The notes under the pieces were generated by a model, which ran no database searches, was not told the origin of the DNA, and saw only the letters and a program-made list of their open reading frames with translations. Positions 7,602-15,370 of a DNA stretch of 19,969 bases are shown here, in pieces (the first letter of the stretch is position 1; the number at the start of each line of letters is the position of its first letter). Position numbers and translations under genes: made by a program. This stretch comes from Spongiibacteraceae bacterium. GTDB lineage: Bacteria > Pseudomonadota > Gammaproteobacteria > Pseudomonadales > PIVM01. The stretch covers positions 1-19,969 of the forward strand of contig JAUXDF010000011.1 in assembly GCA_030618505.1 (NCBI GenBank), given 5' to 3'.

Positions 7602-9311
7602 TCAACCCCTGCCATCTGTTAATGACTGGACGAGACCCAAGCCATCAAGTGTAGTTTTGGCGATACCGAGCTTTTCATTAATTTTTAGCAGTGTTTTCAT
7701 GCCGATAATGCCATCATCAACCAAACCGTTTTCAAGTTGAAACAGTTTCACACGCGCCAGCAAAGCTTCGTTAAATTTCTCGCCTGCCAGCACCATACTT
7801 TGACCATCGATTTGGGAAAACTGTTGTGCTGTCCACGCTATAATTTTTCCGCGATCTCCCAGAGCGACCGGTCGCTCAAAATCAACCGGGGCTTGCCAAA
7901 AAATAATGAAATTCCCCGTCCACAAACCGCCGAGCTCAGCTAGTGGCATTCGCGTGATATCTCCATTAACGCTAACGCTTGCATAGGTATCGTTAATCGC
8001 CACCAAGGAGGCGTATACAACTGCTTTTGAGGGGGTATGCAATATCAAAACCGCCGAGCGATTAAACTGACGAAAATCCTGCCAGCTTTCTACCGTCAAT
8101 ATTTCACAGCTCAAGCCAATTTTTTTAATATGAGAGCAAGGGTTACTAATGTCCTTTTCAACTAAATTCGCAGAACGTAAAATTTCATTGATCGCCTGTT
8201 CTTCACGCTCAAACCAGGTGGCCGCATCTGCTTTGGGCTCTATGACAAGATCAGGGCTTGGTGCGACAGGAACGAGTGGCACCACAGGTAATTCGCGGCG
8301 AACACTCTGTTCAGGGGCTCGGGTCTGTTTTTGCTCTACAATAGCTTGGGCAGCCCATGGCTCACCCAGCGATTTATCATCCAGCAACAAACCCTTTGTC
8401 AGCAACACAATTATTCCTGCGACCAAGGATCCCAAAACAAGCGAGCCGAACAAAAGGTGTTTTTTCGTAAAGGACTTTTCTGTATAAATATTTCTCTTAT
8501 CCCCCATTACCTCCAGCGCAGCTTGCTTTAAGGTGGCCCGATCGACTTTACTTTTATTTTGTGCGTAGGTACCCAATAGAGCACGATCACAAAGCACATT
8601 GATCAATCTGGGAATACCACCACTTATTTTAAAGACTTCTTTAATTGTCGCGGGGGGGAACAGCTCCTGATTGGCCGGCAATCCTGCCACCTCCAGACGA
8701 TGTCGAATATAACCCTGGGTCTCAGCAAAGTTCAGCGGATGGATATGAAAACGGGCTGTAATACGCTGGGCAAGTTGTCTGAGGGATGGCTTGGCCAATA
8801 GTGTTTGCAGCTCAGGCTGACCAACAAAGATGATCTGCAAAAGCTTTTTGGTATTAGTCTCCAGATTAGTCAGCAAACGAATTTGCTCCAGCGCCTCAAA
8901 CTGCAAATGCTGCGCCTCATCAATCAACAAAATAGTGTTATGCCCTTTCGCATGATTTTCGAGCAGAAACCGCGACAAACATTCCGTCAAGTGTTTAAGG
9001 CTTTCTTTATTTTCCACCCCTTCTATTGCCAGCTCATCACAAATAGTAGCCAGCAACTCTGTGGCATTAAGATAGGGATTAAGTATAAAGGCGACATCGG
9101 TATTTTCGGGCAACTGACCAAGCAGACAACGGCTTACCGTAGTCTTGCCAGTACCCACTTCGCCGGTTAATAGTACAAAACCACCGCCAACACCGACACC
9201 ATAAAGCAGATGTGCGAGGGCTTCCTTATGGCGAGCGCTCATATAGAGATAACGGGGGTTGGGTGCAATGGAAAATGGCTCTTCCTGCAAACCAAAATAT
9301 TGATAATACAT
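7602..9311 (-). CDS. gspA: General secretion pathway protein A (ExeA-type ATPase)
   Basis: GspA/ExeA couples ATP use to peptidoglycan binding during secretin assembly. The cytoplasmic N-terminal AAA domain has Walker A GEVGTGKTT at 50-58, Walker B ILLIDEA at 127-133 and a GQPEL sensor region at 164-168. A membrane helix lies at about 285-305. The periplasmic part has a Pro-rich linker, a domain with SCEILTVESWQDF at about 401-413 that is typical of the family, and a C-terminal peptidoglycan-binding domain at about 485-550 (FQLENGLVDDGIIGMKTL). At 569 aa it is of normal length. The ATG start has no strong Shine-Dalgarno sequence. It is the first gene of the gspAB operon. A paralogous ATPase of the same superfamily, the damX-like gene at 15725-17293, lies 6.4 kb away. 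Confidence 0.93.
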   Translation of the reverse strand: MYYQYFGLQEEPFSIAPNPRYLYMSARHKEALAHLLYGVGVGGGFVLLTGEVGTGKTTVSRCLLGQLPENTDVAFILNPYLNATELLATICDELAIEGVENKESLKHLTECLSRFLLENHAKGHNTILLIDEAQHLQFEALEQIRLLTNLETNTKKLLQIIFVGQPELQTLLAKPSLRQLAQRITARFHIHPLNFAETQGYIRHRLEVAGLPANQELFPPATIKEVFKISGGIPRLINVLCDRALLGTYAQNKSKVDRATLKQAALEVMGDKRNIYTEKSFTKKHLLFGSLVLGSLVAGIIVLLTKGLLLDDKSLGEPWAAQAIVEQKQTRAPEQSVRRELPVVPLVPVAPSPDLVIEPKADAATWFEREEQAINEILRSANLVEKDISNPCSHIKKIGLSCEILTVESWQDFRQFNRSAVLILHTPSKAVVYASLVAINDTYASVSVNGDITRMPLAELGGLWTGNFIIFWQAPVDFERPVALGDRGKIIAWTAQQFSQIDGQSMVLAGEKFNEALLARVKLFQLENGLVDDGIIGMKTLLKINEKLGIAKTTLDGLGLVQSLTDGRG

Positions 9312-9542
9312 GGTTTAAACCGGGCTAGTTTATGTCCAAGACTGACTGCGCCTCATTATGCATAAACTGGGCCTCGAAAGCCAATGCTCAGGTGGGCTGA
9401 CTATTGGCGCCAATAACCAGCTAGCCTTATTTTAGCACCAGCCTTACCCTCTTCTTAAGCCTCCCGCTAGCTACTAGCAGAGCAGTTCTGCTAGCACAAT
9501 TTTTATCAGTATTTTCGGTGACAGCCTATTGCAATATTGACC
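9312..9542. other. gspA upstream region with inverted repeats
   Basis: I see no gene. This stretch should hold the gspAB promoter, but none is clear. Three inverted repeats stand out. One has 10-bp arms with one mismatch at 9325-9334 and 9361-9370 (CATAAACTGG, also found at the left end of repeat copy 2). A perfect 14-bp palindrome TATTGGCGCCAATA lies at 9402-9415. A hairpin with 8-bp arms CTAGCAGA/TCTGCTAG lies at 9474-9494, followed on the plus strand by CACAATTTTTA. Any could be regulatory, and the first may be a decayed trace of the palindromic repeat. Confidence 0.4.
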
Positions 9543-9770
9543 ACTTGCATCATCCATAAACTCACAGCAGCGCAGTGATTTAATCAACGCTTCATCAACC
9601 GAGCTTTGACTAAAATCGAAGCCAGATAGATCTCGATAGGCTGGAAATTTCGCGACCTTCATCTAGTAGTTGATCGAGCGTACATCACGCTCTGCAACTT
9701 CGGCTTTGAGTAGCGTTTCCAGAATCGGTTGTGCCTGCGGGTAAACCGGCGAGGATTGTGAGCCAGTCAA
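9543..9770 (-). pseudogene. istB fragment (IS21-type transposition helper), broken
   Basis: Read on the minus strand, this encodes LETLLKAEVAERDVRSINY, then an in-frame TAG (9665-9663), then MKVAKFPAYRDLSGFDF and SSVDEALIKSL. This is the N-terminal part of IstB-type ATPases that assist IS21-family transposases. The TAG stands where the family usually has Gln, consistent with a CAG to TAG change. Similarity ends at about 9543, before the Walker A motif, so the ATPase domain is missing. No istA or element ends are recognisable. The fragment begins about 30 bp after the stop of the neighbouring lipoprotein gene. It shows that a mobile element once sat between gspA and the lipoprotein gene. Confidence 0.75.
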
Positions 9771-9799
9771 AGCGCAATTTGTACTACGATACCTCGCGT

Positions 9800-10756
9800 T
9801 TAGGGTTCTCCTGGTCCGGAATCATTATCACCCATCACAGAATCAGGCGGCGATGCTATAAATAACTCCACGCCGGCCTCGATGTCGGCTTCAGTGATAT
9901 TGAACTTAACCGTCTTGTAATTAACGCCCTCTTTCTGGGCGCTCACATAGTAGGTATTTACTGGCATATTCACCCAGTTCACACCACCATCGTGGGATGT
10001 GTACGACCGATCGAGGTCGGGAAACACCGACTCGTCGAAGTAAATGGGACCGACGTACTCATCAGATGCCGGAGATATGGTCACGATCGCTCCCTCATCA
10101 CCGTGGGGCAGGCGATCATCATGCATGCTCGCCCAGGATTTACCAACAGTCACCACCATTGCGTTTTCGAAGGAGATATTGGGGTAACCATTATCCCTCA
10201 ACAAACTCTCAACAACGGGTTTCATACCAACGTTGAAATAGAATGGGTCGATAAACTGGATGGCGTAATCGAGGTTGTCCTCGTCTTTGATTGTATTGAC
10301 GTTGGTCTTGGTAGTTATCCAGCCTTCTTTTTCGTAAATAAAGGAAAACTCCAGATCCGCGCCAGCATCTTTAACAACATAAAGCGTCCACCAACCGCTG
10401 CTATCTGTCTGCACATTCATGTCCCGAGTTTGGGGGTATTCAGGAATCCAGACTTTTGTATAAGGAACAGTGGCGTGGTAGTTGTTATTGCCAAAATGAT
10501 TGGTCTTCCCTCTCAATTTGACAATAGTGACCGATTTACCAAGGATATCCCCGCTCAATCGCTCGTCGGCATTAATACCGCTCTTTTCCACCATCGACTG
10601 TATGGTCGATTCGGGGACATCTTGGTCGGTAAGCACCAGAATATTATCATTTGGGTTGATGCTGGGGGGACTGATACAGCCTGCAATTAAGCAGGCAAAA
10701 GCTGTAATTAAGCATGTAAAAACAGCAGGCAGTTGCGCAAATATTCTTTTTCTCAT
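9800..10756 (-). CDS. Predicted outer-membrane lipoprotein, unrecognised family
   Basis: The 318-aa product has a type II signal peptide with lipobox LIAGC and lipidated Cys27. Residue +2 is Ile rather than Asp, which favours export to the outer membrane. The mature part looks like beta-sandwich, carboxypeptidase-regulatory-like segments at about 55-165 and 195-300 (for example GWWTLYVVKDAGADLEF and NTYYVSAQKEGVNYKTVKF). The tail is acidic and Gly/Pro-rich. No catalytic motif is recognised, so a binding or structural role is guesswork. The ATG has AAGGGGAA 6 nt upstream. It sits alone between an IS21 remnant and an AraC-type regulator gene on the same strand. A 9-bp inverted repeat lies about 30-80 bp upstream. 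Confidence 0.8.
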   Translation of the reverse strand: MRKRIFAQLPAVFTCLITAFACLIAGCISPPSINPNDNILVLTDQDVPESTIQSMVEKSGINADERLSGDILGKSVTIVKLRGKTNHFGNNNYHATVPYTKVWIPEYPQTRDMNVQTDSSGWWTLYVVKDAGADLEFSFIYEKEGWITTKTNVNTIKDEDNLDYAIQFIDPFYFNVGMKPVVESLLRDNGYPNISFENAMVVTVGKSWASMHDDRLPHGDEGAIVTISPASDEYVGPIYFDESVFPDLDRSYTSHDGGVNWVNMPVNTYYVSAQKEGVNYKTVKFNITEADIEAGVELFIASPPDSVMGDNDSGPGEP

Positions 10757-11216
10757 TATTATTCCCCTTGCTTGAGTATTTCATACATTGGCAGTAAGTA
10801 CACGATTCAGGATTACGCGCGCGCAGACCACTGCCAATAATTGCTATGTACCGAGATTTGTCGTATCGAAGATTAAATCACAGCCAAGTAAATGCAGCTG
10901 TTTGAAACTGGCCAGGCATTTATGAATGCGGGCCAACATTGATCGTCAGAACCGTATCCACTACCTACATTGAGAGCATTCAAAGGGCGACAAAGCCTCC
11001 ATCGTTTGGGGAAGCTCAGAAAACCAAAAATGACCGCCAACATACAATTTCAGAATCCAAATCAAGGCTCAGAGTTAGCGCTGCAATAAGCACAGTCATC
11101 TGGCAAGCAGCTTGAATACCACCCTGCGCGGGATATGGTCGTGATACCGAGCAAGAACAACATCTGCAGATCAAACACATGACCCAGACGGTGCCAAAGT
11201 CATTTTTCGGCATTTG
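10757..11216. other. 460-bp intergenic region upstream of the lipoprotein gene
   Basis: No protein or RNA gene is recognised. Short ORFs on both strands lack ribosome-binding sites and family features. The part next to the lipoprotein gene holds an inverted repeat (separate entry). The region at 10990-11210 could be decayed coding sequence, but I cannot identify it. Confidence 0.4.
10787..10838. promoter_or_regulatory. 9-bp inverted repeat upstream of the lipoprotein gene
   Basis: ATTGGCAGT at 10787-10795 is perfectly complemented by ACTGCCAAT at 10830-10838, with 34 bp between. It lies 31-82 bp upstream of the lipoprotein start. It could be a spaced operator or the base of a 5' leader hairpin. 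The AraC-family gene just upstream is one candidate regulator, but nothing in the sequence links them. Confidence 0.35.
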
Positions 11217-12275
11217 TTATGTTGCACTACCGGTTGCAGCTCTGACTTCAGCAGGGGTTATATTGTGCCATCGCTTGAATGCTGCGCTGAAGGCACTGTG
11301 TTCACTGTATCCCAGCAGCAGTGAAATTTCTAAAATGGAGAGCGAGGTTTTTTGCAGATAATAGTCTGCTTTTTGCTTTCGCAGATCCTCGAGAATCTGC
11401 TGATAGGTGCTGCTCTCAACCTGTAGGCGACGACGCAACGTTCGCTCACTCACGTTGAGATTCTTTGCTATGGCGGATTGTTCCGGCAAACCCTTTGGTA
11501 ACTGTTCTTCTAACAATGACCTGACCTGTTGTTCAAACGAGCTCTCGCCTACCAAACCCTGTTTTAATTCATAAGCCTGATTTTGCATTAAGCGGTTAAT
11601 GAAGGGGTCCGCGTGAGCAACTGGCTGGGCAAGCACTTTGAGGCCAAACACCATCGCACTTCGCGGTTGGTTAAATCGTATCTTACAACCATAAAATTCT
11701 TGGAATTGTTCAAGACTGTTTGTCGGCTTGTAGGTTAATCTGACTTCTCGGGGCCGAAGCATTTGACCGGTGAAGGTGCGCGCCAAGTACAATCGAGCCG
11801 CCAAAAAAACATCCTCGATCAGTCGCGACTGGGTCTTGCCGACCATGTGCCACTGCAGGATGGCCTGATCCGGTTGCTGGATAAGCTCGGTGTTGCAACC
11901 GCTGAGCACTACCGATTCGTATTTTGGTATTAGTTTAACAGCATCCCCCAAGGTTCGACAGCTTGCGACCGCATAACCAAGAGCACTAAAACAACCGGGA
12001 TGTAAGCCTTTCGCCAGTTGTAATCCGATACTATCCGCCCCGTATTGATTGGCAAGAGATTGCAGTAGGACGACCAGTTGCTCAGTTGGAATTCGGGCGG
12101 TGGGGTCGATAAGTTGCTGTTCTGACAGCTGTGATTCTTTCAACGCCCAACTGGCATCCAAGTCCAATTTGACAGACGCCTTCACTATGCCGGATACAAA
12201 TGCCGCAATCACAGAGGACGCGTTTCTATTTTCCTGTGCCGCTTTCATAACAGATTGGCTACCTGCAAGTATCAC
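11217..12275 (-). CDS. AraC-family transcriptional regulator
   Basis: This cytoplasmic DNA-binding regulator has an N-terminal ligand-binding region of the Arabinose_bd type used by OruR/ArgR-like regulators (about 35-215). The C-terminal AraC double helix-turn-helix spans about 260-348. The first helix-turn-helix contains IAKNLNVSERTLRRRLQ; the signature LGYSEHSAFSAAFKRW precedes TPAEVRAA near the end. At 352 aa it is a normal length. The listed start is GTG at 12275 with no clear Shine-Dalgarno; ATG at 12248 (codon 10) is an alternative. The ligand is unknown. It is not divergent from any gene, so its targets cannot be inferred from arrangement; the lipoprotein gene downstream on the same strand is one possibility. 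Confidence 0.88.
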   Translation of the reverse strand: MILAGSQSVMKAAQENRNASSVIAAFVSGIVKASVKLDLDASWALKESQLSEQQLIDPTARIPTEQLVVLLQSLANQYGADSIGLQLAKGLHPGCFSALGYAVASCRTLGDAVKLIPKYESVVLSGCNTELIQQPDQAILQWHMVGKTQSRLIEDVFLAARLYLARTFTGQMLRPREVRLTYKPTNSLEQFQEFYGCKIRFNQPRSAMVFGLKVLAQPVAHADPFINRLMQNQAYELKQGLVGESSFEQQVRSLLEEQLPKGLPEQSAIAKNLNVSERTLRRRLQVESSTYQQILEDLRKQKADYYLQKTSLSILEISLLLGYSEHSAFSAAFKRWHNITPAEVRAATGSAT

Positions 12276-12387
12276 CCATTAACATTCTTGATTTAGATCT
12301 GCACTCACTAATTGGCCTGCTTTGCAGTTTAACTGAGACTTTGGTTCTGTCACAATAGCTCGCCAGAATCCGCAACTACCAACTGCC

Positions 12388-12413
12388 AAACAAAAAGGAG
12401 CTGCAACAGCTCC
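12388..12413 (-). terminator. Rho-independent terminator
   Basis: On the minus strand, a hairpin with perfect 7-bp arms GGAGCTG/CAGCTCC and a 3-nt loop is followed at once by TTTTTGTTT. It lies downstream of the tRNA-Pro gene and upstream of the AraC-family gene, so it would end the Bax/tRNA transcript. Confidence 0.8.
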
Positions 12414-12563
12414 ATTTCACATCGTTAAAAGTACCTGTGGTTAGTTCAGGCAACTACCTACGAGCAATCCAAAGGGTGCACAAAAAGGTCACAAGCATAA
12501 ATACGTTATATCAATAAAATTCAAAGCCAATCTTAACATGCTGTTTTTATTATTTATTATTGA

Positions 12564-12637
12564 TCGGGCATGCAAGATTTGAACTTGCGACCCCCTCGTC
12601 CCGAACGAGGTGCGCTACCAGACTGCGCCAATGCCCG
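12564..12637 (-). tRNA. tRNA-Pro (CGG)
   Basis: A complete cloverleaf can be drawn on the minus strand. The acceptor arms CGGGCAT/ATGCCCG pair fully with discriminator A. The D-arm contains GGTAGCGC. The anticodon stem CCTCG/CGAGG encloses loop TTCGGGA, giving anticodon CGG for the CCG codon. The T-arm is TTGCA-type pairing around TTCAAAT. The 3' CCA is not encoded (TCA follows). It lies 21 bp downstream of the bax-like stop and may share its transcript. Confidence 0.95.
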
Positions 12638-12658
12638 ATACTTTGCAAAAAAGCCAAT

Positions 12659-13618
12659 CTACTGACTCTCCGCCGGTTTGAGATAAACCGGTTCCATATC
12701 CGCTAAAAAGGCTTTATCCGCCTCCTGCAAATGATTGTATTTCATAATCTGATGGATAGTGTCCACGTAGGCCTCTCCTCTTTCGGAGTATTTATCCAGG
12801 GTCTTTGTCAATTCCCAGCCGCTTGCCGGCAGGCCCTGCTGACGCATTTTTTGCCTTTTGCTGCGCATGCGCTGGTAGGCTGCATTGGTATTCAGGTTCA
12901 GCATATACGCACTCACCGAGTCCTGGGGCGTATCAAACCTGGCGATAGTATAGTTACCCAGCTCTTTACGTTGCTGCTGCACTTTAATTCCCTTACCACT
13001 AAAATCCCATTGACCAAACAGCGCATTACCCAAAACAGCAAAGCGCGAAGATCCCCATCCACTTTCTTCTGCTGACTGAGCCAGCGCCAATGAAACCGGA
13101 ATAATATCCACTCGACTGATCAACTCAGTCATCGCCTCATCGTCCAGCGCCAACTGCGCAGCCTTAATCACCCGATACTTTCTGGCGATTGTCATCAGTT
13201 TCTCATTACTTTGATTATCGCCCGCCTTAATCGCTGCCAGCACAAAATCACGCTCTTTTTGAATCTGTTCGTTGGAAGTCAAAATCAGCGGAGCACCGAG
13301 GCGAAAAAATATGCGCTTTTTATCCACCACAGGCATCTGGCTGGCACCCTCCTTCCAACGCTGGGGAATACTCATCAGGTAAACTCTCGGCACTTCTCGA
13401 ATACCTGCTTTCCACCGCTCGGGCGTGTAATTTAATGACTCAAATAATTTGAGTACATCCTGATAGGAATAAGACTCTACCTTTTGTGAGTCGAGTTGCA
13501 CACTCGATTTTTCGCGCTTATTCGCATCAATTTTAACGCCAGCACCCTCTTCTTGCTGCTTCTCACCACAGGCGACAAGCACCAATACAACCCAGATTAC
13601 CGAGAATATTTTTTTCAT
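12659..13618 (-). CDS. Bax-like glucosaminidase-domain lipoprotein
   Basis: The protein belongs to the Bax family with a mannosyl-glycoprotein endo-beta-N-acetylglucosaminidase-type domain, expected to cleave peptidoglycan glycan strands in the envelope. It has an N-terminal signal peptide with lipobox-like LVAC and Cys17. The catalytic-domain core is AQSAEESGWGSSRFA at about 180-194, with the predicted catalytic Glu in this motif, followed by GNALFGQWDF at about 197-206. At 319 aa it is slightly longer than E. coli Bax (about 270 aa), through a charged N-terminal spacer. The ATG has AGGTGAAAC upstream. Lipidation is inferred from the motif; family membership is clear. Confidence 0.87.
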   Translation of the reverse strand: MKKIFSVIWVVLVLVACGEKQQEEGAGVKIDANKREKSSVQLDSQKVESYSYQDVLKLFESLNYTPERWKAGIREVPRVYLMSIPQRWKEGASQMPVVDKKRIFFRLGAPLILTSNEQIQKERDFVLAAIKAGDNQSNEKLMTIARKYRVIKAAQLALDDEAMTELISRVDIIPVSLALAQSAEESGWGSSRFAVLGNALFGQWDFSGKGIKVQQQRKELGNYTIARFDTPQDSVSAYMLNLNTNAAYQRMRSKRQKMRQQGLPASGWELTKTLDKYSERGEAYVDTIHQIMKYNHLQEADKAFLADMEPVYLKPAESQ

Positions 13619-13684
13619 TGTTTCACCTGTTTAAAAAGAGTCTTGTATTGCAATTTTTACGCATAGACTATAAAAGGAATCGAT

Positions 13685-14014
13685 ATTACCCTGCGTAAAG
13701 TAACCAGTAATTTTCGTTTTATCAGCAGAGGTTTTGATGGCATGTTATCGCTATCCGGGGAGCGCCTGGTTCATACGGAAATCAGTTCAAGCAAGCCGAT
13801 GCGCTATCGCATGAATGAAGTCACTCAACAATATGCAGAAGCGGTCAAAAACCAACTCACACACCATTACATTAGATCATTGTATAGACAGCAACAGCCG
13901 CCCAGGTCAACAGTAATAGTAACCAGGGCAGCCAGTGTTGGCGATCTTGCACCACGGTCGACGGCGGCCCTTCAGGCTCTACGGGACGCTCTTTATCTCG
14001 CTTCAGCTGTTTGA
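13685..14014 (+). CDS. Doubtful small ORF overlapping DUF2956 gene; possible ATT start
   Basis: An open frame runs from after a TAG at 13664 to 14014. The segment before the overlap reads like real protein (FRFISRGFDGM, MRYRMNEVTQQYAEAV). The strongest ribosome-binding site, AAAAGGA at 13672-13678, lies 6 nt before an in-frame ATT at 13685, a rare start codon known from infC and pcnB. The first ATG is at 13742. The last 143 nt overlap, in antisense, the C-terminal part of the DUF2956 gene, so that portion is probably a chance extension or the gene has lost its natural stop. No family is recognised. Confidence 0.25.
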   Translation: MTLRKVTSNFRFISRGFDGMLSLSGERLVHTEISSSKPMRYRMNEVTQQYAEAVKNQLTHHYIRSLYRQQQPPRSTVIVTRAASVGDLAPRSTAALQALRDALYLASAV

Positions 14015-14204
14015 GCTTCTTGTCCAGTTCCCGCTCTTTTAAACTTTGCTGCTTTTTATATTGCTCTAGCCCTTTTTGAATGCCCTGAGCAATAATCCTG
14101 GTTTCCTCTTTTGTTTGCCCCGCTTTCTGCAAACTACGAGCAATAATCATCGCCTCATCATGTATCGCTTTTATTGTTCGTTTATTTGAATTTCCCTTAG
14201 CCAT
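13872..14204 (-). CDS. DUF2956 family membrane-anchored protein
   Basis: The 110-residue product matches the DUF2956 pattern: a basic N-terminus, then EAMIIARSLQKAGQTKEETR and IIAQGIQKGLEQYKKQQ at about 18-55, a Lys/Glu-rich helix, a short Pro-rich linker and one C-terminal membrane helix at about 91-108 (LPWLLLLLTWAAVAVY). It is probably a tail-anchored cytoplasmic protein. The biochemical role of this family is not established. It lies about 100 bp downstream of hemE on the same strand and may share its transcript. Confidence 0.85.
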   Translation of the reverse strand: MAKGNSNKRTIKAIHDEAMIIARSLQKAGQTKEETRIIAQGIQKGLEQYKKQQSLKERELDKKLKQLKRDKERPVEPEGPPSTVVQDRQHWLPWLLLLLTWAAVAVYTMI

Positions 14205-14232
14205 ATCAATTGTTGACTCCCAAAATCAAAAA

Positions 14233-14300
14233 CACATGCTGGAAAAGACCCGCTTTATGTGCCTGATCTCGCCGGTTCGGAGATCAATACGCTGCATGTG
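14233..14300 (-). promoter_or_regulatory. Nested inverted repeats between hemE and DUF2956
   Basis: An outer pair CACATGC (14233-14239) and GCATGTG (14294-14300) encloses an inner hairpin TGATCTC (14264-14270)/GAGATCA (14280-14286). Both stems are perfect 7-bp matches. No T-tract follows on either strand, so it is not a standard terminator; a processing or attenuation structure in the hemE-DUF2956 transcript is possible. Confidence 0.35.
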
Positions 14301-14302
14301 AA

Positions 14303-15370
14303 TTAGCCGCTATGATAACGCGCTGACAGTTCGTGCACGGATTCAATAAACACTCCAGCATTAGCTGGATCGACTTCAGGGGTAATACCGTGGCCGAGGT
14401 TAAAGATATGCCCAGGCCCATTGCCATAGGAGGCAAGAATACGTCCGACTTCATTACGAATCGCCTTCGGTGAAGCGTAGAGCATGGTTGGATCCATATT
14501 GCCCTGTAGCGCAACTTTATTGCCAACTCGCTGACGCGCTTTGCCAATATCAATGGTCCAATCCAGACCTAGTGCATGAGCACCACTATCGGCGATTGAC
14601 TCCAGCCACAAGCCGCCGTTTTTGGTGAAGATAATCACCGGAACTGTTCTACCCTCACGCTCCTTTATCAAGCCTTTAACAATGCGCTGCATATATTGCA
14701 GTGAAAATTCCTGATAAGCGGACTCACTTAGGGCACCACCCCAGGTATCAAAAATCTGTACCACCTGTGCCCCGGCATTAATCTGGGCATTAAGGTAGCT
14801 GATAACAGAATCTGCGAGTTTACCAAGCAACTGATGCATTAACTCAGGCTTATCAAAAGCCATGGCCTTGGCGTGGCGGAAGTCCTTACTGGATCCACCC
14901 TCAACCATATAGGTCGCCAAGGTCCAGGGGCTACCCGAAAAACCTATCAAAGGCACAGAGCCATTTAACTCCCGACGAATAGTTCTCACTGCATTCATCA
15001 CATAACCCAGATCTGCATCACCATCGATGACCGGCAGGGCATCAACATCTTGCTGATTACGGACGGTTTTACGAAAACGCGGCCCCTCGCCGGTTTCAAA
15101 ATAAAGCCCCAAACCCATCGCATCGGGTACGGTCAAAATATCAGAGAACAGAATAGCGGCATCCAGTGGATAACGTTCCAGCGGCTGCAAGGTTACCTCA
15201 CAGGCCAGCTCGGCATTTTTGCACAAATCCATAAAACCCCCAGCCTTTGCCCGGGTGGCGCGATACTCGGGCAAATAACGACCAGCCTGGCGCATCATCC
15301 AGACAGGCGTGCAATCGACGGGTTCGCGCATCAAGGCTTTTAAAAAACGATCATTTTTTAACTCAGACAT
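14303..15370 (-). CDS. hemE: Uroporphyrinogen decarboxylase
   Basis: HemE removes four carboxyl groups from uroporphyrinogen III to make coproporphyrinogen III in haem synthesis, in the cytoplasm. Both family signatures are visible: PVWMMRQAGRYLPEYR at about 22-37 and GFSGSPWTLATYMVEGG at about 143-159. FSDILT at 75-80 holds the conserved substrate-contacting Asp. Length is 355 aa, standard for bacteria. The ATG at 15370 is chosen over an upstream in-frame start at 15403 because AGGA lies 6-7 nt before it and the protein then begins MSELKNDRFLKAL, as is typical. It is close to the damX-aroB-aroK-pilQ block, as in pseudomonads, where gltBD lies between. Confidence 0.96.
   Translation of the reverse strand: MSELKNDRFLKALMREPVDCTPVWMMRQAGRYLPEYRATRAKAGGFMDLCKNAELACEVTLQPLERYPLDAAILFSDILTVPDAMGLGLYFETGEGPRFRKTVRNQQDVDALPVIDGDADLGYVMNAVRTIRRELNGSVPLIGFSGSPWTLATYMVEGGSSKDFRHAKAMAFDKPELMHQLLGKLADSVISYLNAQINAGAQVVQIFDTWGGALSESAYQEFSLQYMQRIVKGLIKEREGRTVPVIIFTKNGGLWLESIADSGAHALGLDWTIDIGKARQRVGNKVALQGNMDPTMLYASPKAIRNEVGRILASYGNGPGHIFNLGHGITPEVDPANAGVFIESVHELSARYHSG

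Noticed and set aside
8149..9170. Plus-strand ORFs of 66-121 aa inside gspA
   Set aside because: Antisense to a well-supported ATPase gene; no independent start signals or domain features.
9992..10690. 232-aa plus-strand ORF antisense to the lipoprotein gene
   Set aside because: The opposite strand has a clear signal peptide with lipobox and a good ribosome-binding site; the antisense frame has no family features and no Shine-Dalgarno.
11016..11213. 65-aa minus-strand ORF between the lipoprotein and AraC genes
   Set aside because: Cys-rich, unlikely composition, no ribosome-binding site and no recognisable family.
9312..12637. Genomic island inserted at tRNA-Pro
   Set aside because: No duplicate of the tRNA 3' end was found in the window and there is no integrase gene, although an IS remnant is present.
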